The notes under the pieces were generated by a model. The model searched no databases. It was not told where the DNA came from and saw only the letters and a list, made by a program, of their open reading frames with translations. The position numbers and the translations under genes are program-made. From assembly GCA_000525675.1 (NCBI GenBank), contig CP002190.1:186001-250000 (forward strand): DNA of 64,000 nt. The letters are read 5' to 3'. Shown here in pieces: positions 25,286 to 36,100 of the stretch. The DNA comes from Bdellovibrio bacteriovorus W. Lineage in GTDB: Bacteria; Bdellovibrionota; Bdellovibrionia; Bdellovibrionales; Bdellovibrionaceae. Each line of letters opens with the position of its first letter. Position 1 is the first letter of the stretch.

Positions 25286-28200
25286 ATGCGCCGATATTTA
25301 TATTTTCTTTTGTTAGTCTTCCCAGCTTTAAGTCATGCACAAGTGAAGTCTGTAACTCCTCAGGGACAGGTACAAGATGTTTCTCAGGTGGTCATTCAGT
25401 TTAGCAGTCCACAAGTATCTTTGGGGAATGTACAAAATAATTTACCAGCAAAGAGTTCTTGTTTCAAAGGGGGAACAGGGCGTTGGGTGGATACAACGAC
25501 GTGGGCCTATGAGTTTTCCAAACCTCTTTCGGGCGGAGTAAAGTGTGATGTTCAAATTGGAAAAGAAAAATTTCAGTTCGTAACTTCGGCTCCAAATATT
25601 CAACAGACATTTCCGCCAACATATCGCTCTATTGAGCCGGATCAAAATTTTATTCTTATCAGCAATGGAACATTTGATAAATCATCTGTGCAGAAGAATG
25701 CCTATTTCGTTATCGAAGGTGTTGGCGATCGCATCCCTGTAGAAGTTCTACAAGGATATACGGCAAATGGAATTATCAAATCAGCGAAAGAGGAATTCAA
25801 ATATGACGACGAGGCATTCAAAGGGGATCTTTTAGTCCTTCGCTCTAAAAGGCCATTCCCTAACGGAAAAAAAGTAAGTCTGGTGTGGCCAAAGGTGATC
25901 GCTTCAGAAAGTGGCGTTGCGGGAATTAACGACAATCAATTGGATTTCACGGTCGTTGATGAATTCTTGGCGAAGATCAACTGCGAGAGAGAAAAACCTC
26001 AGTCAGATTGTATTCCTTTGAGTGATATTGCTTTGAGTCTCTCAAGCTCTATTAGATTGAGTGATGCGAAAAAAGTATACATTTCTCAGATAGGTACGAA
26101 TAATATTTCTTATGCAGAGTTAACTCAACTTTCAGAGAAAGATGTTGTTAGTTATTTAAATTTTAAAGGTCCTTTTAAAACCAACGCCGAATACGAGTTA
26201 GTGATACCTTCTAACCTCAAGGACATTGATGGACGTATTCTAGTTAATAGATCTCAGTTCCCTCTAAAAGTTAAAACATCAGACTTTCCTCCTCTTTTAA
26301 AGTTTCCATCAAACTTTGGAATTATTGAGTCTATTTCTCCCGTGATGCCCTTAACTCGCAGGCACATAGAAAGTGATGCTGGTCTTCAGATGTTTGGATC
26401 TAGCGGAAGCTTTAATGAAAAAAACTTCCAGACGATTTTAGAAGTTTTGAATCAGATTTATAGAAGCTCTGATAGCAGTGAAGAAAATGAAGTTCTGAAA
26501 AAGTATCTCACTCAGAAAGTGAACTTGAAGGTGCCTCGTTCACCGGAAAAAACAGAAGTTGTGGGTATTCCTTTAAAGAGCACAGGCTTTTATGCTTTCG
26601 AAATGCAAAGCCCAAGATTAGGTGAGGCACTGACAGGAGAGAGTAAAACCTACTACGTAAGAAGTTCTGCCCTCGTCACAGACAAAGTGGCACATATTAA
26701 ATACTCCGACAATGAAGTTTGGGTTTGGGTGACACAGCTACAAACAGGAAAGCCCTTAGCTCAGCAGCAAGTGCAGTTGGTTGATGTATTCGGCAAAAAG
26801 CTCGCTCAAGGCGTGACCAACGCGAAAGGTATCGCTTATTTTACTTTAAAGTCGCCAATCAGTGAGATGGTAAAAAATCCTGAAGGATATTTCTATTCTG
26901 GTTTCTTCGCCGTTGTTGCTGACAGCAAGTCCTTCTCGTTTACATACTCGGGTTGGGATCAGGGGCTAGAACCATGGCGTTATCAAATTGGTTACTCATT
27001 CATGCCGATGCCATATATTGGCCATACCGTTTTGGATAGAACACTTTTTAAGCCGGAAGAGAAAATATCACTCAAAACATATTTTCGTAAAATCTCGAAC
27101 AATCAACTTGGGTTACCTTCAAAAAGTGAATGGCCAGATAAAATAATCCTTTCGCATGAATCCGGTTTGAGTAAATACACTCTGCCTGCGGTGTGGAATC
27201 AGAAGAATGGAATTTCACTGAACGAGTATGCACTGCCCTCAGATATCCGTACGGGTAAGTGGAGTATTCAACTGCTGAAAAAAGACGATGTTCTCGCGAC
27301 TTCGGCGGAGTTCAATGTTGAAAACTACGAACTACCAGCAATTCAGCTTAAGTTAGAGATGTCTTCTTTGAAGCTTCTTCCTAAGAGTGACATAGAGATT
27401 GGTATTCAAGCTGAATATCTCTCCGGAGGGGCTGCTAAGAACTTAGAGGTCACATTGAATTGGAATGTCGAGGCAGGATATTTTTCCCCAAAGGACTCTG
27501 ACTTAAGTGATTTTTCTTTTGCCAATGGAAGACCTCTGGAGGGCGTTCATTCTGGAGGAGAAAATGCCTATTCTAAAGGGACCAATCAATCGGGTAAGAC
27601 ACAGCTAAAACTCAATGATGTAGGTTATGCAAAATCAAATCTAGCCAGTATTAAGTTTGCAGATGGCATACAAAATCTGAGCGTGGAAGCAGTCTATAAA
27701 GATCCCAATGGGAAAATTCAGTCTCAATTAAAAACGGCACAGCTATGGCCTAGCAATATTATTGCGGGAATCAAGACAAACGCTTGGCAGTCTTCGAAAG
27801 ATAAAATCGACTTTACTGTGGTTGCATTAGATTTAGAGCAAAAGCCTCTGGCGAAGGTTCCAGTAGAGGTTGAGCTTTATTCGAGTGCTTACTATTCCCA
27901 TCGCAAAAGACTTGTGGGAGGTTTCTATTCCTATGAAGACTTTAGGGAGATTAAAAAAGTTTCTGGATTCTGTAGGGGAGCAACTGATGCCAAGGGATTC
28001 TTACAGTGTTCTGGGGAAAGCCCATTTATCGGAAACCTAATTGCAGTTGCAAAGCTGACGGATAAAGAAGGGAGAATCTCCTATGCCAACGTTGATCTCT
28101 GGGTTTCCGATGGCAGTAATAAACAATGGTTTTCGGGTGAAGACAGTGATCGCGCGGACTTGGTGGCCTTAAAGAAAAACTACGAACCCGGAGAAACGGC

Positions 28201-30691
28201 GGAGCTTCAATTAAGAACTCCATTCACTCACTCTCATGTCTTAGTGACCGTAGAAAGTGATCGTGTCTTGTGGAGTGAGGTCATCGAGGTAAAGGGCGAA
28301 AAGCCTATTCTCAGAGTGCCAGTCAAAGCAGAGTACGCACCAGGAGTTGTAGTTTCAGCATTTGCTGTCAGGGGGAGAATTAAGGATGCGCCGATCTCTG
28401 GACTTGTCGACTTGGCTAAACCAAGTTTTCGATTGGGAATGACTCAGTTGAAAGTCGGAATACAAAGTGCGGAAGTCAAAGTAGCGGTAACAACTCCCAA
28501 AAAGGAATTTCAGGTCCGCGATACAGTCACAGCTCAGGTTAAGCTACATCTACCAGATGGAAGTCCTCTTAGTGATGCAGACTTAGCTGTCGTTGTCGTC
28601 GACGAGGCTTTGCTCAGTCTTAAATCAAATAAGACCTGGGCCCTTTTAGAAAGTATGATGAGGCCGCGCAGTTACGATATTAAAACTGCCACGGCTCAAG
28701 GGTTTGTTGTTGGGAAAAGGCACTTCGGTGTAAAGGCTGTTCCGGCAGGGGGAGACGGTGGCGGGGATACGCGAAGAGAGCTCTTTGATAGTTTGGTATA
28801 TTGGAATCCCTCTGTAAAAGTTGATAAAGAGGGAATTGCTAATGTGCAGTTTCAGTTAAACGACTCGAATTCGTCTTTTAGAATTGTTGCAATTGCAAGT
28901 TCGGGATTGCAGCGCTTTGGGACTGGTTGGGCAAGTATCAGAGCCACTCAAGATCTTTCTGTGACTCCTGCTATTTCTATATATTCTCGTCAGGGCGATG
29001 TGGCCCAAGTGGGTGGGACGATTCGCAATCTGCAAGCTCCGGCGGGGGAGTATATTGCAAGCTTGATAGTGAACGGATTTGCTCAAGAGAAAAAGAAAGT
29101 GGAGCTAAAGAAAGGTGATCATCACTTTGTTAGCTGGAAAATTAAAAGCGATAAAATTGGTGAAAATATTTTTGATTTACAGATCCAAGATCTGAACGGA
29201 AAGATTTTTGACTCTATCAGGAAGGTTCAAAAAGTTTTACCAAAACTATCGGGTGTGGAAAACCAAGTGGAAATCGGATTGTGGCCGCATTTCCAGAAAA
29301 TCAAAATTGCTGGCGAAGTAAGCTCTAATGCCAAACTTCAAGTCGAGGCAAGTAGTCAGTTTGAAAAACTTCAGGCGCGTGAAAAATTTGATTTCATTTC
29401 TAATACGTCTTTAGAATCTAAAATCTCAGAGGCGGTTTCAGATCAGAATCACATCGCCTTTAAAAAAGTAGCGCAAAATATTTCAAAGTATCTAGATAAA
29501 AATGGACTGCTAAAATATTTTGATTCCGATTCATTAGATGGAGACGTGGCATTGACGGCGTATGTCCTTTCAATCGCCAAAGCGGCGGGATGGGCGACAG
29601 AGCAAAGTGATCAAGCAAAAATGCTTGAAGCCCTTAATAGTTTCGTCTTTGGACGTTTGAAAGTATCTGGAGAGCGCGGGGACTTAAATATTCTGAAAGC
29701 ACTTGCCGTCGCAACTCTTGCGGAATACGGAGAGTTTAATGATCAAATGCTCAGCGTGCTAAGTTTGGATTATGAGCGTTGGCCATCAGCTGTATTAGTA
29801 GATTGGCATCATCTTTTAGGTTCTCAGAAAGGACTTACGGAGGCCGCTGCATCGCGAGTGCGTATCGCCCAGATACTTCAGGGAAGATCTTTTTTAAGTG
29901 GAGCAAGAGTACAGGTTAAAGAAACGCCCTTTGATTTTATACCTTGGCTACTGATTAGCCCAAGACTGGCACTGGTAAAATCAGCTTATTATGCGGATAG
30001 CTCTTTGCTGTCAGATAAAGACAAAATAAAAGTTATTAATGCAGCTAAAGAGGCATCACCAGACATGCTGTCTTATGAATATGCTTGGTTAAAACTACTT
30101 CTTAAGAAAACATCCGAGGCACAAACTCCTGTGACTGGCGATCTCGTGCTTAGCTATGCAGGTTCGGAAAAGAAACACTCTTGGAAAATGGGTAGCTTGT
30201 GGAAAACTCAGTGGAATATCCTAGAGCCAGATTCAGATCTTCTACTTTCGCAAAAAGGTAAAGGGAGTCCTTGGTTTAAGGTGAGTGTCTTAGGAAAGAA
30301 AACGGATAAACCTATTCAGGCTGGATTTAAAATAGAACGCAAAGTTCTTCCTTTAGAACAAAAGAGAAAGGGTTTGTGGTCGACCGGTGATCTTTACCGT
30401 GTCGAGATCAAAGTCTCTGCAAGCGCAGAACAGTACTGGGTTGTGGTCCAAGATAGCATTCCCGCAGGAGGAAGTGTGGTGCAAACAGAAGGAGCCTATC
30501 TGATTGAAAATCCATTGGGACAGATTCAATTCTATCTGCCTTACTTTGCTCAAGGAGAGAGAACTCTTTCTTACACAGTTCGTTTAAACATGGCTGGTAC
30601 ATACTTACTAGATGGTTTAATGGCGAAGGCTCTTTATAATCCTGATGTGTATTCGTATCTACCTTTGAAGGATGTAACGATTGAGGAATAA
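25286..30691 (+). CDS. Bacterial alpha-2-macroglobulin, thioester absent
   Basis: This is an 1801-residue periplasmic protein of the bacterial alpha-2-macroglobulin family, the usual partner of PBP1C (compare yfhM-pbpC). Macroglobulin domains fill the first part (for example VPVEVELYSSAYYSH), and the helical thioester domain lies around residues 1360-1600 (DVALTAYVLSIAKAAGW). The thioester motif CLEQ is replaced by SLES (codons at 29408-29419), so it cannot trap attackers covalently. The signal peptide ends ALSHA-Q with no lipobox, unlike lipoprotein YfhM. I use the ATG at 25286 with GAGGGG upstream. Its end overlaps pbpC by 11 bases. Confidence 0.9.
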   Translation: MRRYLYFLLLVFPALSHAQVKSVTPQGQVQDVSQVVIQFSSPQVSLGNVQNNLPAKSSCFKGGTGRWVDTTTWAYEFSKPLSGGVKCDVQIGKEKFQFVTSAPNIQQTFPPTYRSIEPDQNFILISNGTFDKSSVQKNAYFVIEGVGDRIPVEVLQGYTANGIIKSAKEEFKYDDEAFKGDLLVLRSKRPFPNGKKVSLVWPKVIASESGVAGINDNQLDFTVVDEFLAKINCEREKPQSDCIPLSDIALSLSSSIRLSDAKKVYISQIGTNNISYAELTQLSEKDVVSYLNFKGPFKTNAEYELVIPSNLKDIDGRILVNRSQFPLKVKTSDFPPLLKFPSNFGIIESISPVMPLTRRHIESDAGLQMFGSSGSFNEKNFQTILEVLNQIYRSSDSSEENEVLKKYLTQKVNLKVPRSPEKTEVVGIPLKSTGFYAFEMQSPRLGEALTGESKTYYVRSSALVTDKVAHIKYSDNEVWVWVTQLQTGKPLAQQQVQLVDVFGKKLAQGVTNAKGIAYFTLKSPISEMVKNPEGYFYSGFFAVVADSKSFSFTYSGWDQGLEPWRYQIGYSFMPMPYIGHTVLDRTLFKPEEKISLKTYFRKISNNQLGLPSKSEWPDKIILSHESGLSKYTLPAVWNQKNGISLNEYALPSDIRTGKWSIQLLKKDDVLATSAEFNVENYELPAIQLKLEMSSLKLLPKSDIEIGIQAEYLSGGAAKNLEVTLNWNVEAGYFSPKDSDLSDFSFANGRPLEGVHSGGENAYSKGTNQSGKTQLKLNDVGYAKSNLASIKFADGIQNLSVEAVYKDPNGKIQSQLKTAQLWPSNIIAGIKTNAWQSSKDKIDFTVVALDLEQKPLAKVPVEVELYSSAYYSHRKRLVGGFYSYEDFREIKKVSGFCRGATDAKGFLQCSGESPFIGNLIAVAKLTDKEGRISYANVDLWVSDGSNKQWFSGEDSDRADLVALKKNYEPGETAELQLRTPFTHSHVLVTVESDRVLWSEVIEVKGEKPILRVPVKAEYAPGVVVSAFAVRGRIKDAPISGLVDLAKPSFRLGMTQLKVGIQSAEVKVAVTTPKKEFQVRDTVTAQVKLHLPDGSPLSDADLAVVVVDEALLSLKSNKTWALLESMMRPRSYDIKTATAQGFVVGKRHFGVKAVPAGGDGGGDTRRELFDSLVYWNPSVKVDKEGIANVQFQLNDSNSSFRIVAIASSGLQRFGTGWASIRATQDLSVTPAISIYSRQGDVAQVGGTIRNLQAPAGEYIASLIVNGFAQEKKKVELKKGDHHFVSWKIKSDKIGENIFDLQIQDLNGKIFDSIRKVQKVLPKLSGVENQVEIGLWPHFQKIKIAGEVSSNAKLQVEASSQFEKLQAREKFDFISNTSLESKISEAVSDQNHIAFKKVAQNISKYLDKNGLLKYFDSDSLDGDVALTAYVLSIAKAAGWATEQSDQAKMLEALNSFVFGRLKVSGERGDLNILKALAVATLAEYGEFNDQMLSVLSLDYERWPSAVLVDWHHLLGSQKGLTEAAASRVRIAQILQGRSFLSGARVQVKETPFDFIPWLLISPRLALVKSAYYADSSLLSDKDKIKVINAAKEASPDMLSYEYAWLKLLLKKTSEAQTPVTGDLVLSYAGSEKKHSWKMGSLWKTQWNILEPDSDLLLSQKGKGSPWFKVSVLGKKTDKPIQAGFKIERKVLPLEQKRKGLWSTGDLYRVEIKVSASAEQYWVVVQDSIPAGGSVVQTEGAYLIENPLGQIQFYLPYFAQGERTLSYTVRLNMAGTYLLDGLMAKALYNPDVYSYLPLKDVTIEE

Positions 30692-32666
30692 AAAATTAAT
30701 TTTTATTCTAAGTCTTGGTGTCTTGGGAGTTCTTCTGGGGACTCTTAAGGGTTTATCATTGCCAACGTTTTCAAGTGTTCGATCTTTGCACCAAAGTTCG
30801 GACCTGATCGTCTTAGATCGCGAAGGCACGCGCCTACAATCCTTGCGAAGTGATTTCGCTCGCCGGTCTTTTTTGTGGGTTTCTCTTGCGGATATTTCAC
30901 CAAGCCTTGTGAAGCAGCTTCTCTTTGTTGAAGACCGTCGTTTTTACTCCCATGGGGGTGTAGATCCATTGGCGATCATGGGGAGTTTAAGGGCCTACAG
31001 TGAGGGGAGATCGTTGCGAGGAGCTAGCACTTTAACAATGCAGCTTATTAAAGTTTTAGAACCACAATTAAAAACTCATAGCCCATTTGGAAAGTTGCAA
31101 CAAGCTTTTGGAGCCATTGTTTTAGAACGCATTTGGAATAAGAACGAAATTCTTGAAGCTTATTTAAACTTGGTTTCTTTCAAAGGCGAAGTGCAAGGGG
31201 TAGAGGCTGCCTCAGAACTTATTTTTGGAAAACGTCCTTCGGGTTTGACGGATCTGGAGTCTTTATTACTCGTGGCTCGTCTTCGCTCTCCGAACATGAC
31301 TCATAAAGATTGGTTCGCACGAGCCTGTGCACTTCAGCCCCATCAGTGTCTAAACTTTCAAAAGTTAACCCTGGGTGAAAGTTATCCTAAAACTCATCAG
31401 GCTGATGAGTTTGCCTCCGTCTTAAAAAAACAAGGAGAACGCGGAGCCTTTGTATCAAGTTTGATGGCACCGCTGCAAAGTTATTTAAGAGAGATTATTA
31501 ATGAACAATTGCGAGTTTTAAAGGATGAAAATGTATCAGAAGCTGCGGCTCTTGTTTTAGATAATAAAACAGGAGAGGTTCTGGCTTATGTCGGAAATCG
31601 TGGACGTGAATCGCAGAATCCTTATGTGGATGGGGTGCAGGCATTCCGTCAAGCAGGCTCCACATTGAAACCTTTCTTATATGGCCTTGCTTTTGAGAGA
31701 GAACTTTTAACTCCAGACTCATGGATTGAAGATTCTCCTCTAGAAATCGCCTTTGATCGCGGTGTTTATAAACCTAAAAACCATGATCATCAATTTAAAG
31801 GCTGGGTGCAGGTCAAAGAAGCTCTCGCATCTTCCTTAAACGTTCCCGCAGTGAAAGTTATGGGACTACTGGGTGAAGACGCTCTTTTCGAGCGCATGAA
31901 AGAGTTAGGGTTTCGTCAGCTTGTCTCTGCCGACTTTTATGGACCCGCACTGGCCCTCGGAGTCGCGGATGTTTCTCTGCTGGATTTGACCAATGCCTAT
32001 CGCACTCTTGCGAATCAGGGGGAGTATTCGCCAGTAAGTTTTGCCGTGGACTCTTTGATACCAACAAAAAATGTCTTCAGCAAAACAGCCAGCCAAGAGA
32101 TCACTTCTATTCTTTCTGATAATTCAAGTAGGGCCTCAAGCTTTGGATTGAATTCGGTTCTAGCTGTTTCCGACGCTGCGGTGAAGACGGGTACTAGTAA
32201 AGACATGCGAGATAATTGGTGTGTAGGTTATACAAGTCGATTCACGGTGGGCGTTTGGGTGGGCAACTTTGATGGTTCGCCAATGAGAAATGTCGTGGGT
32301 ACCACAGGAGCGGCCCCTATTTGGCAAAAGACCATGGCGTGGCTTCTAAAGCGATTCCCAGAGAATCAATCTTTCGAAAAGGTCTCTTTTAAGGGGCAGA
32401 TTCTGGCAGAGACTCAGCCCTTAAAACTTATTTATCCAACCAAGGGATTGGTGATAGCCCTAGATCCTGAGATTCCTGAAGAACTTCAGCGTGTGCCTTT
32501 GATATACACAGGTAAAATCACTGACGAAGTGTACTGGCGAATAAATCAAAAAGAAAAAATAGTCCCCGATGGAAAAGCTCTTTGGAAGCCCATAGTGGGC
32601 AAACACCAGATAGAGTTAATGAACAAAGATAGAGTCGTAGAATCTATCGAAGTAATTGTTCGCTAA
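30681..32666 (+). CDS. pbpC: Penicillin-binding protein 1C
   Basis: This bifunctional peptidoglycan synthase has one N-terminal membrane helix. The glycosyltransferase domain has the catalytic Glu84 in VEDRRFYSHGG and RGASTLTMQL; the transpeptidase domain has S327-TLK, SLN at 385-387 and KTGT at 502-505. The last 90 residues form a C-terminal beta domain typical of PBP1C. All catalytic residues are present. The start is TTG with AAGGATG upstream, inside the end of the macroglobulin gene, indicating coupled translation. The pair is thought to repair the wall and protect the periplasm from proteases. Confidence 0.95.
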   Translation: MRNKKLIFILSLGVLGVLLGTLKGLSLPTFSSVRSLHQSSDLIVLDREGTRLQSLRSDFARRSFLWVSLADISPSLVKQLLFVEDRRFYSHGGVDPLAIMGSLRAYSEGRSLRGASTLTMQLIKVLEPQLKTHSPFGKLQQAFGAIVLERIWNKNEILEAYLNLVSFKGEVQGVEAASELIFGKRPSGLTDLESLLLVARLRSPNMTHKDWFARACALQPHQCLNFQKLTLGESYPKTHQADEFASVLKKQGERGAFVSSLMAPLQSYLREIINEQLRVLKDENVSEAAALVLDNKTGEVLAYVGNRGRESQNPYVDGVQAFRQAGSTLKPFLYGLAFERELLTPDSWIEDSPLEIAFDRGVYKPKNHDHQFKGWVQVKEALASSLNVPAVKVMGLLGEDALFERMKELGFRQLVSADFYGPALALGVADVSLLDLTNAYRTLANQGEYSPVSFAVDSLIPTKNVFSKTASQEITSILSDNSSRASSFGLNSVLAVSDAAVKTGTSKDMRDNWCVGYTSRFTVGVWVGNFDGSPMRNVVGTTGAAPIWQKTMAWLLKRFPENQSFEKVSFKGQILAETQPLKLIYPTKGLVIALDPEIPEELQRVPLIYTGKITDEVYWRINQKEKIVPDGKALWKPIVGKHQIELMNKDRVVESIEVIVR

Positions 32667-32671
32667 AAAAT

Positions 32672-33166
32672 CTAAGTGGACATCTCTTCGATAATTTTTC
32701 GAAGTCTCATTTCTGAGGATTTTGACATGTCAGTGTAGATCTTTTTTAGGTGGCTTGAGCGCACGGGATCATTCTTAGAGGCCTTCATCTCACGCCCAAA
32801 CTTTAGAGCGGCACAAACACTTTCAATCATGAGTTTTCTTTTCGAATCTTTGGTGATGAAGTCAAAAGCTCCTAAAGAGAGGGCTTCAAGCGCGCGAGTA
32901 TGGTCTCCATGCGCCGTGAGTACGACAAAAGGGGTCATGTGACCCAATGAGCGAACGTAAGCTAAAAATTTAAGTCCGTTCATTTGTGGCATTTCGATAT
33001 CAGAGAGAATAGTATCGAACTCTTGATTCTTTATTAGCTCTAGAGCTTCCGTTCCGTCGGTGGCCTCAATGATTTCATCAACGAATTCTTTAAAGAAATG
33101 TTTTAAGAGCTCTCGGATATCAGAGTCATCTTCTACGATCAATAGCCTGCTTTTTCCTTCTGACAT
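32672..33166 (-). CDS. Single-domain response regulator
   Basis: A receiver domain covers residues 8-125: EDD at 12-14, the phosphorylated Asp56 in LSDIEMPQMNG, TAH and the conserved Lys106 (FITKDS). The last 40 residues are charged and helical but hold no DNA-binding or enzymatic domain. It starts 10 bases after the end of the hybrid kinase gene, so it is the probable terminal acceptor of the phosphorelay encoded upstream, signalling through protein contact. Confidence 0.9.
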   Translation of the reverse strand: MSEGKSRLLIVEDDSDIRELLKHFFKEFVDEIIEATDGTEALELIKNQEFDTILSDIEMPQMNGLKFLAYVRSLGHMTPFVVLTAHGDHTRALEALSLGAFDFITKDSKRKLMIESVCAALKFGREMKASKNDPVRSSHLKKIYTDMSKSSEMRLRKIIEEMST

Positions 33167-33175
33167 CCTTCACTC

Positions 33176-36100
33176 CTACATGAAACGGTCTATAACTTTT
33201 AGAAGAGTGTTCTTCTTAAATGGTTTTGAAACATGATCGTCACACCCAGCATTTAAAGACTTCTGTCGATCTTCTGCTAACGCATGCGCCGTGAGGGCGA
33301 TAATAGGCAGATGTTTTTTATCGTTTTCTTTTTCCCAACGGCGCACTTCCTGTGTCGCTGAGTAGCCATCCATTTCTGGCATCTGAACGTCCATAAAAAC
33401 AATATCAAACGATTCTGACTTTATCCTATCAACTGCTTCAAGTCCATTTCTAGCCTCTATGATCTCAAATGGTTGGCCTTTGAGGAAGTGTGAAAACAAC
33501 ATTCTGTTATCTGAGGTATCGTCAGCTATGAGAATTCTCAATTTGTGATGATGATCGAACTGTGGCGAGTCCACAAAGTCTAGATCTGGAGCAGAAAATT
33601 CCAACGGTGCTTCAATCTGCGATCCCCTGATCTGTTCCCGGAGGGGTAAGGTGATAAAAAACGTTGTCCCTTCTTGAGACCGACTCTTAAACCAGATCTG
33701 GCCGCCCATGAGATTTACCAGGCTCTTTGAAATAGCTAATCCAAGTCCCGTACCCCCATACTTTCTACGCACGGACTCATCGGCTTGCGAGAATCTCTGA
33801 AAAATCAGGTGTTGGCGATCCTCTGGAATGCCAAGCCCTGAATCCGTAATACTTAAAAGTAGAGACTCTTTCTTTCCAGGATTGCGGGCGACATTAATGC
33901 GTATAAATCCATCATGGGTAAATTTGAGTGCATTGCCAACAATGTTCATTAGCACCTGGCGAAGTTTATGGGGATCGCCCATTAAGTAAAGGGGAACATC
34001 CTCATTTATATTTATACTGAACTGAAGCTCTTTGGATTGCGCCTTAGTGCCCATAATGGCCTCAACGTCGCCTAAAAGATTCTTCAAATTATACGGAATA
34101 TTCTCAATTGAAATTTCACCGGCTTCGATTTTTGAAAGGTCAAGAATATCATTCACCAGATTCATCAAGACTTCACCAGCTTTTACGAATGTATTTACAT
34201 AGTCTTCTTGATCAGTACTGAGTGTGGTTTCTTTTAGTAAGTCAGCCATGCCCATAATAGCACTCATAGGGGTGCGAATCTCGTGACTCATTTGTGCAAG
34301 AAACTGCGACATCGCTTTGTTAGCACGCAGAGCTTGATCCTTGCTTTCGATGATACTGAGTTCATTTCTACGAAGGACAGTAATATCCTGGGTGGTGCCA
34401 TTCATGCCCACGGATTTTCCAAAGGAATCTTTTTCTACGCGACCATGAGCTTTTACCCACAAGACTTCTTTACTGCGGTAATTTCTAATTCTAAAATCAG
34501 CTTCAAAGTCCTGAATATTTTTTATAGAAAAATCAAGCGCCTGATCGAATCTTTCTAAATCCTCTGCGATAATGAGTGAACGAAAGAGTTCATAAGTTAG
34601 AGGTTTATGTTCACGGGGAATTCCCGTTAACTTATGCATTTCAGGGGTCCACGTTAGTTGGTCCGTCCCAAAATCCCAGTAGAAAGATCCAATGCGGGTC
34701 ATTCTTTGCGATTCATTTAAAAGTTTTTCCGTAGTTTTTACCTGTTGCTGAAGTCTTCTTCGTAAGAAGTTCTTTTTAGCTACAACGAGATAAAGAGAAT
34801 CGCGGACCGTGGAGGTTTCAATTTTTGTAATCGATATATCCACCGGAACTTCTTTTCCTCTCAGTGACTTGAGAGTTCCAAAGTACATTCCGCCTAACTG
34901 GAGATCGCGCTTTAGATGCAGCCGTGTATCGGGGTCAAATTCGATCCACTTGGAGAGGAATGAGTCGCGGAGATCTTCACTTGTCGTTAGAGAAGAGGCT
35001 GTTTTATTAAAATTTCTAATTTTAAGTGCAGTAAAGGACTCTTCTTCTTCAGAAGGGAGATGAGTGATAAAAATTGCCTCTGGAATACATTGAATGATGT
35101 CCTCCAGAAAGTTCTTGGACTTTCTCTCTAAAGAGAGAGAACTGCCAATTTTTTTAAGCTGCTCTAGGTGGTAATTGAAATGTTTATTTTTAAGAGTCAT
35201 TTTGCTGCGATAAAATTCGGGAGCATCTGTGAACTGTATAAATTGCGATAGAGCATAAGTTGGAGAGAAGATGTATCGTTGGAGAAATATAAAGGCGATG
35301 GCGAAGATAAATAAGATTCCTGCCAGTATAAAAATGCTTGTGCTTAAGCTAGATGAGACAACCTCTAAAAGTGATTGGCGTTCGAGGCTTGAAACAAGGT
35401 ACCAGCTTTTTTTATTGGGCAATTGAACTCGGCCTACAGATTGAAGAGTGCGTATTCCAAGATAGTTAGAGGCTGTAAAAGTTTGCCCAACAGATTCCTT
35501 ATATTTATTCAGTAGCTCCTCGTCCAGCGTCACTTCAAGGGCTGCCGTAGGCACGTTCTCTAAAATCCCTGATACATGGGCAAGCTTTTCTCGAGAGTGC
35601 AGCAGGGTCTCTTCAAAGCTCTTGGGGTTTTCAGCAAAGTACCTAGAGTTACTTTTCAGAACTCCATCCTCATCAAAAATGGCCATCTCGCCGTTCCCCA
35701 TAGAACGAGTTTTGTCCCAGTTTGTATTTTGGTTTAGAAGTGTATCAATCTTCTTTGCAGAAATTTCATAGACAAGTGTTCCAATAGCTTTACGGTTTTT
35801 GTAGATAGGAATTCCTAAGTAGGCGGCCTTCTTGGGGTAGCGGGCAGAGAGCTTACTCAGATCCATATAGGTCAATCCGGGTTTTTTTAAAATATCTTGT
35901 TTGATGCGTGCCAATCTTACCAAGGCAAAAGAGCCATAATTAAGATTAGCTCCAAGGGCCAGAGAGCGGGTGCTTGTCGCGATCACATAGCCATCGTTAT
36001 TGATAACGAAAATATTAGCCACATCAAACTCTTCAATGGGTGCATTAAGAGTGTTTTGAATTTTTTTGAGATCTTTAAAGTATCCGAGGTGACGGTAAAT

